Part shown: piece by piece, positions 26,726-28,385 of the stretch | Position numbering within the stretch: the first letter of the stretch is position 1 | Layout: every line of letters begins with the position of its first letter | IMG/VR virus record: IMGVR_UViG_3300036909_000074 | Location: 1 to 28,385 of that record | Length of the DNA: 28,385 nt | Source of the DNA: a virus | Strand: one strand, 5' to 3' | The notes under the pieces: model-generated | Database searches by the model: none | What the model saw: the letters and a program-made list of their open reading frames with translations, nothing else | What the model was told of the DNA's origin: nothing | Translations under genes and position numbers: made by a program

Positions 26726-28155
26726 TGTCCTTGCCCTTCTCTGCGTTGCTGTCTGAGATTATCAATCAATGCCTGTATTGCTGGGGTCACGATAGCACGT
26801 CCCACCCGCGCCGTGGCAGGCGAATACATCGCTCTCGCCATAGCTATTTTAGCAGCAGGAGCGCTCATAATCTCCGGAGCGATCAGACCAGCCGCGCCGC
26901 CGGCAATCATCCCTGGAATGCCAGCCGTTCTCGCCCCGCCAGCCGCGCCCATCGCCGCACTCGTCAATGCTCCGGTTCGTGCTCCCACTCTTCCCATGAC
27001 GTTTCCCGCTACGGAAGGATCGTTGTGCACAAGGGTTCTGAGGCCGGACTGTGCGGGAATTAGATTATGAATCAGATCGTCCGCTTCCGTAGTTCCCGGA
27101 ACCTTCGCATGCAATTCGCCTGTGATCGCACCATATCCTTGTTTAGCCGCCGCTTGTGGTGCATCGTTCGTAACTTGTTTCCATTGACGATTGGAAACAA
27201 AGTTCTTGCCATATCCGCGTCGTGCGTCAAGAGCTTCTTGTGGCGTCAAGAGGGGAGGCCGCGCTGGTCCATATTCGCCTTCCCCGCGAAGAAAGTCCAT
27301 CAGCTTTTGAACTTCCGCCGTGTCTCCGGGGACCCGCTCACGGCCTGCAATGTCTAGCGCGGCTTGAACGGGTGTCTCTGCCGGCTGTAGTGAAAGCCGA
27401 GCATTGGGATGCGCCGCTACCGCTGCATCGAGATTCCGTCCAGCCTCGCCGATCTTCCCCTCTACGCCTTTTAGTACGGTTGAAGGGCGAATTCCTGTTG
27501 CGTGTTGCAGAACCGCCGCCGCCGTGTCTTTACCAACGTTTCCAGGGATAGCCGAGCGCATGAGCGGGTTTGCCAGCATCCTTCCACCTTCCCCAAGAAT
27601 CCCCGCCCCAGCCCCAAGTGCACCGCCAACGGCTGGGCTCTCCCGGTTCATCCCGCTCATAGCGGCATTGCTCACCGCAGACGTTCCGACACGGGCCAGT
27701 GGACGTAGCAAAGAGGGCAATTCCTCCGCAGCGTGGCCGGCGGCAGATTCAGCCTTCCATGGCAAAAGATAAGACCCCATTTCGGCACCCGTCTTGCCCA
27801 TCGCTTCGCCAATGTTCGCAGGCTTAGCAAGTTCGTCCAGTTGCCCCTGATGATGTTGCATGGATTGATCGAATTGGGAGCCGCTCACGCCTGGAATCAT
27901 CTCGAGTGCCTTGCGTCCGAAGGCGTGGGCACCAGAAAGCAAGTTCGCGCCTTCGCGTAGAACGCCGGTTCCCACCTGGCCAAGAGTAGGATTGACTACC
28001 TGCGTTCCAGCCGGATAGTTTGGACTTGAGCCCTGACCTTCGCCAGCGGGCGTCGATGCCCCATGTTTCGCAGCCAAAGCATCATAATCCACAGATGGAC
28101 CAGCGCCACCATGTTTTGCGGCGAGGGCATCATAATCTATAGTTGAGGCGCTCAC
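26722..28155 (-). CDS. Ejection/internal-virion-type protein
   Basis: A 477-residue protein starting with GTG overlapping the upstream stop as GTGA. The N-terminus repeats IDYDALAAKHGG and VDYDALAAKHGA, a short helical motif common in phage internal virion or ejection proteins. The body is Ala/Gly/Leu-rich with amphipathic helices. A Gly-rich hydrophobic stretch near the end (ALTSAAMGAAGGARTAGIPGMIAGGAAGLIAPEI) may insert into a membrane. The tail is basic (NLRQQRREGQGQ). Such proteins are packed in the capsid and form a channel during DNA entry. Here it is followed directly by the fibre gene. The function is inferred from composition and motif. Confidence 0.6.
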   Translation of the reverse strand: MSASTIDYDALAAKHGGAGPSVDYDALAAKHGASTPAGEGQGSSPNYPAGTQVVNPTLGQVGTGVLREGANLLSGAHAFGRKALEMIPGVSGSQFDQSMQHHQGQLDELAKPANIGEAMGKTGAEMGSYLLPWKAESAAGHAAEELPSLLRPLARVGTSAVSNAAMSGMNRESPAVGGALGAGAGILGEGGRMLANPLMRSAIPGNVGKDTAAAVLQHATGIRPSTVLKGVEGKIGEAGRNLDAAVAAHPNARLSLQPAETPVQAALDIAGRERVPGDTAEVQKLMDFLRGEGEYGPARPPLLTPQEALDARRGYGKNFVSNRQWKQVTNDAPQAAAKQGYGAITGELHAKVPGTTEADDLIHNLIPAQSGLRTLVHNDPSVAGNVMGRVGARTGALTSAAMGAAGGARTAGIPGMIAGGAAGLIAPEIMSAPAAKIAMARAMYSPATARVGRAIVTPAIQALIDNLRQQRREGQGQ

Positions 28156-28385
28156 TTAATCCCTGCTTCCTTCTTGAAGGCGTCCGCTGATGCTTGATCT
28201 TTGAATGGATAGACCTTGCCATTAGGAGCGGTCACGGTGATTCCGCCGCCCTGCGCTGGCTGGTTGCCGCCCTTTGATTCCATTGCACGCTCTTGCATAT
28301 AATTCACGAGCGCCTTAGTCCCACTCTTGAGCGTTGGACCGTCCATTTTACCGGAATCTGCCATTTCCACAAAATGCTGGAGCAT
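28152..28385 (-). CDS. Phage virion-associated protein, C-terminal part (5' end outside window)
   Basis: 78 codons (77 residues and the stop) are visible at the right edge. An ATG sits exactly at the edge, so the true start is probably beyond it. The visible part has a helical opening (LQHFVEMADSGKMDGPTLKSGTKALVNYMQERAM), a Gly/Gln-rich linker, and an end ITVTAPNGKVYPFKDQASADAFKKEAG. The last segment is a small beta-beta-alpha motif often found at the C-termini of phage ejection or structural proteins. It overlaps the next gene as GTGA. Confidence 0.6.
   Translation of the reverse strand: MLQHFVEMADSGKMDGPTLKSGTKALVNYMQERAMESKGGNQPAQGGGITVTAPNGKVYPFKDQASADAFKKEAGIK

Overview
The window is a segment of a double-stranded DNA bacteriophage genome (free phage or prophage). 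It shows large and small terminase subunits, a pectate-lyase-type tail fibre, a muramidase lysis cassette, an ERF-family single-strand annealing protein, two DNA methyltransferases and dozens of tightly packed small genes. No capsid, portal or polymerase gene is visible, and neither is an integrase, so this is part of a larger genome. The host cannot be fixed from the sequence. Moderate GC and two virion-like proteins with Sec-type signal peptides suggest a Gram-negative soil bacterium, possibly Acidobacteriota; this is a weak inference.

Layout. (1) Positions 1-4816, minus strand: small terminase, an odd zinc-ribbon reading frame that runs through a tRNA-Arg(TCT), a beta-rich structural-type protein, large terminase, a membrane/coiled-coil protein, an acidic protein, a His-rich protein, a secreted structural-type protein, and a zinc-binding gene cut by the left edge. 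(2) Positions 4817-5006: divergent control region. (3) Positions 5007-19761, plus strand: a long early/middle operon. Genes overlap as ATGA, GTGA or TAATG almost throughout. It encodes three highly repetitive proteins (hexapeptide helix, pentapeptide helix, Gly-Tyr/Ser/Asp repeat), two DUF2829/Tad2-like paralogues, an excisionase-like HTH protein, ERF annealing protein, KTSC-domain proteins, a ribbon-helix-helix-like protein, a DNA adenine/N4-cytosine methyltransferase, a primase-type zinc finger protein, a C5-methylase-like protein, an HNH endonuclease and a VRR-NUC nuclease. (4) Position ~19760: a hairpin terminator between convergent units. (5) Positions 19822-28385, minus strand: muramidase, membrane proteins including holin and XhlA-like candidates, a 1406-residue fibre, and an ejection-type protein.

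How it fits together. The plus-strand unit supplies recombination (ERF plus nucleases), DNA modification and probable counter-defence. The minus-strand units supply packaging, adsorption, ejection and lysis. Most notable are the three unrelated repeat proteins built from near-identical DNA units, a family of GGTGCAA..TTGCACC palindromes placed both between and inside genes, a tRNA embedded in a zinc-protein reading frame, an in-frame stop-less fusion of two phage genes that keeps the second gene's ribosome binding site, and a terminase whose expected first nuclease aspartate reads as asparagine.
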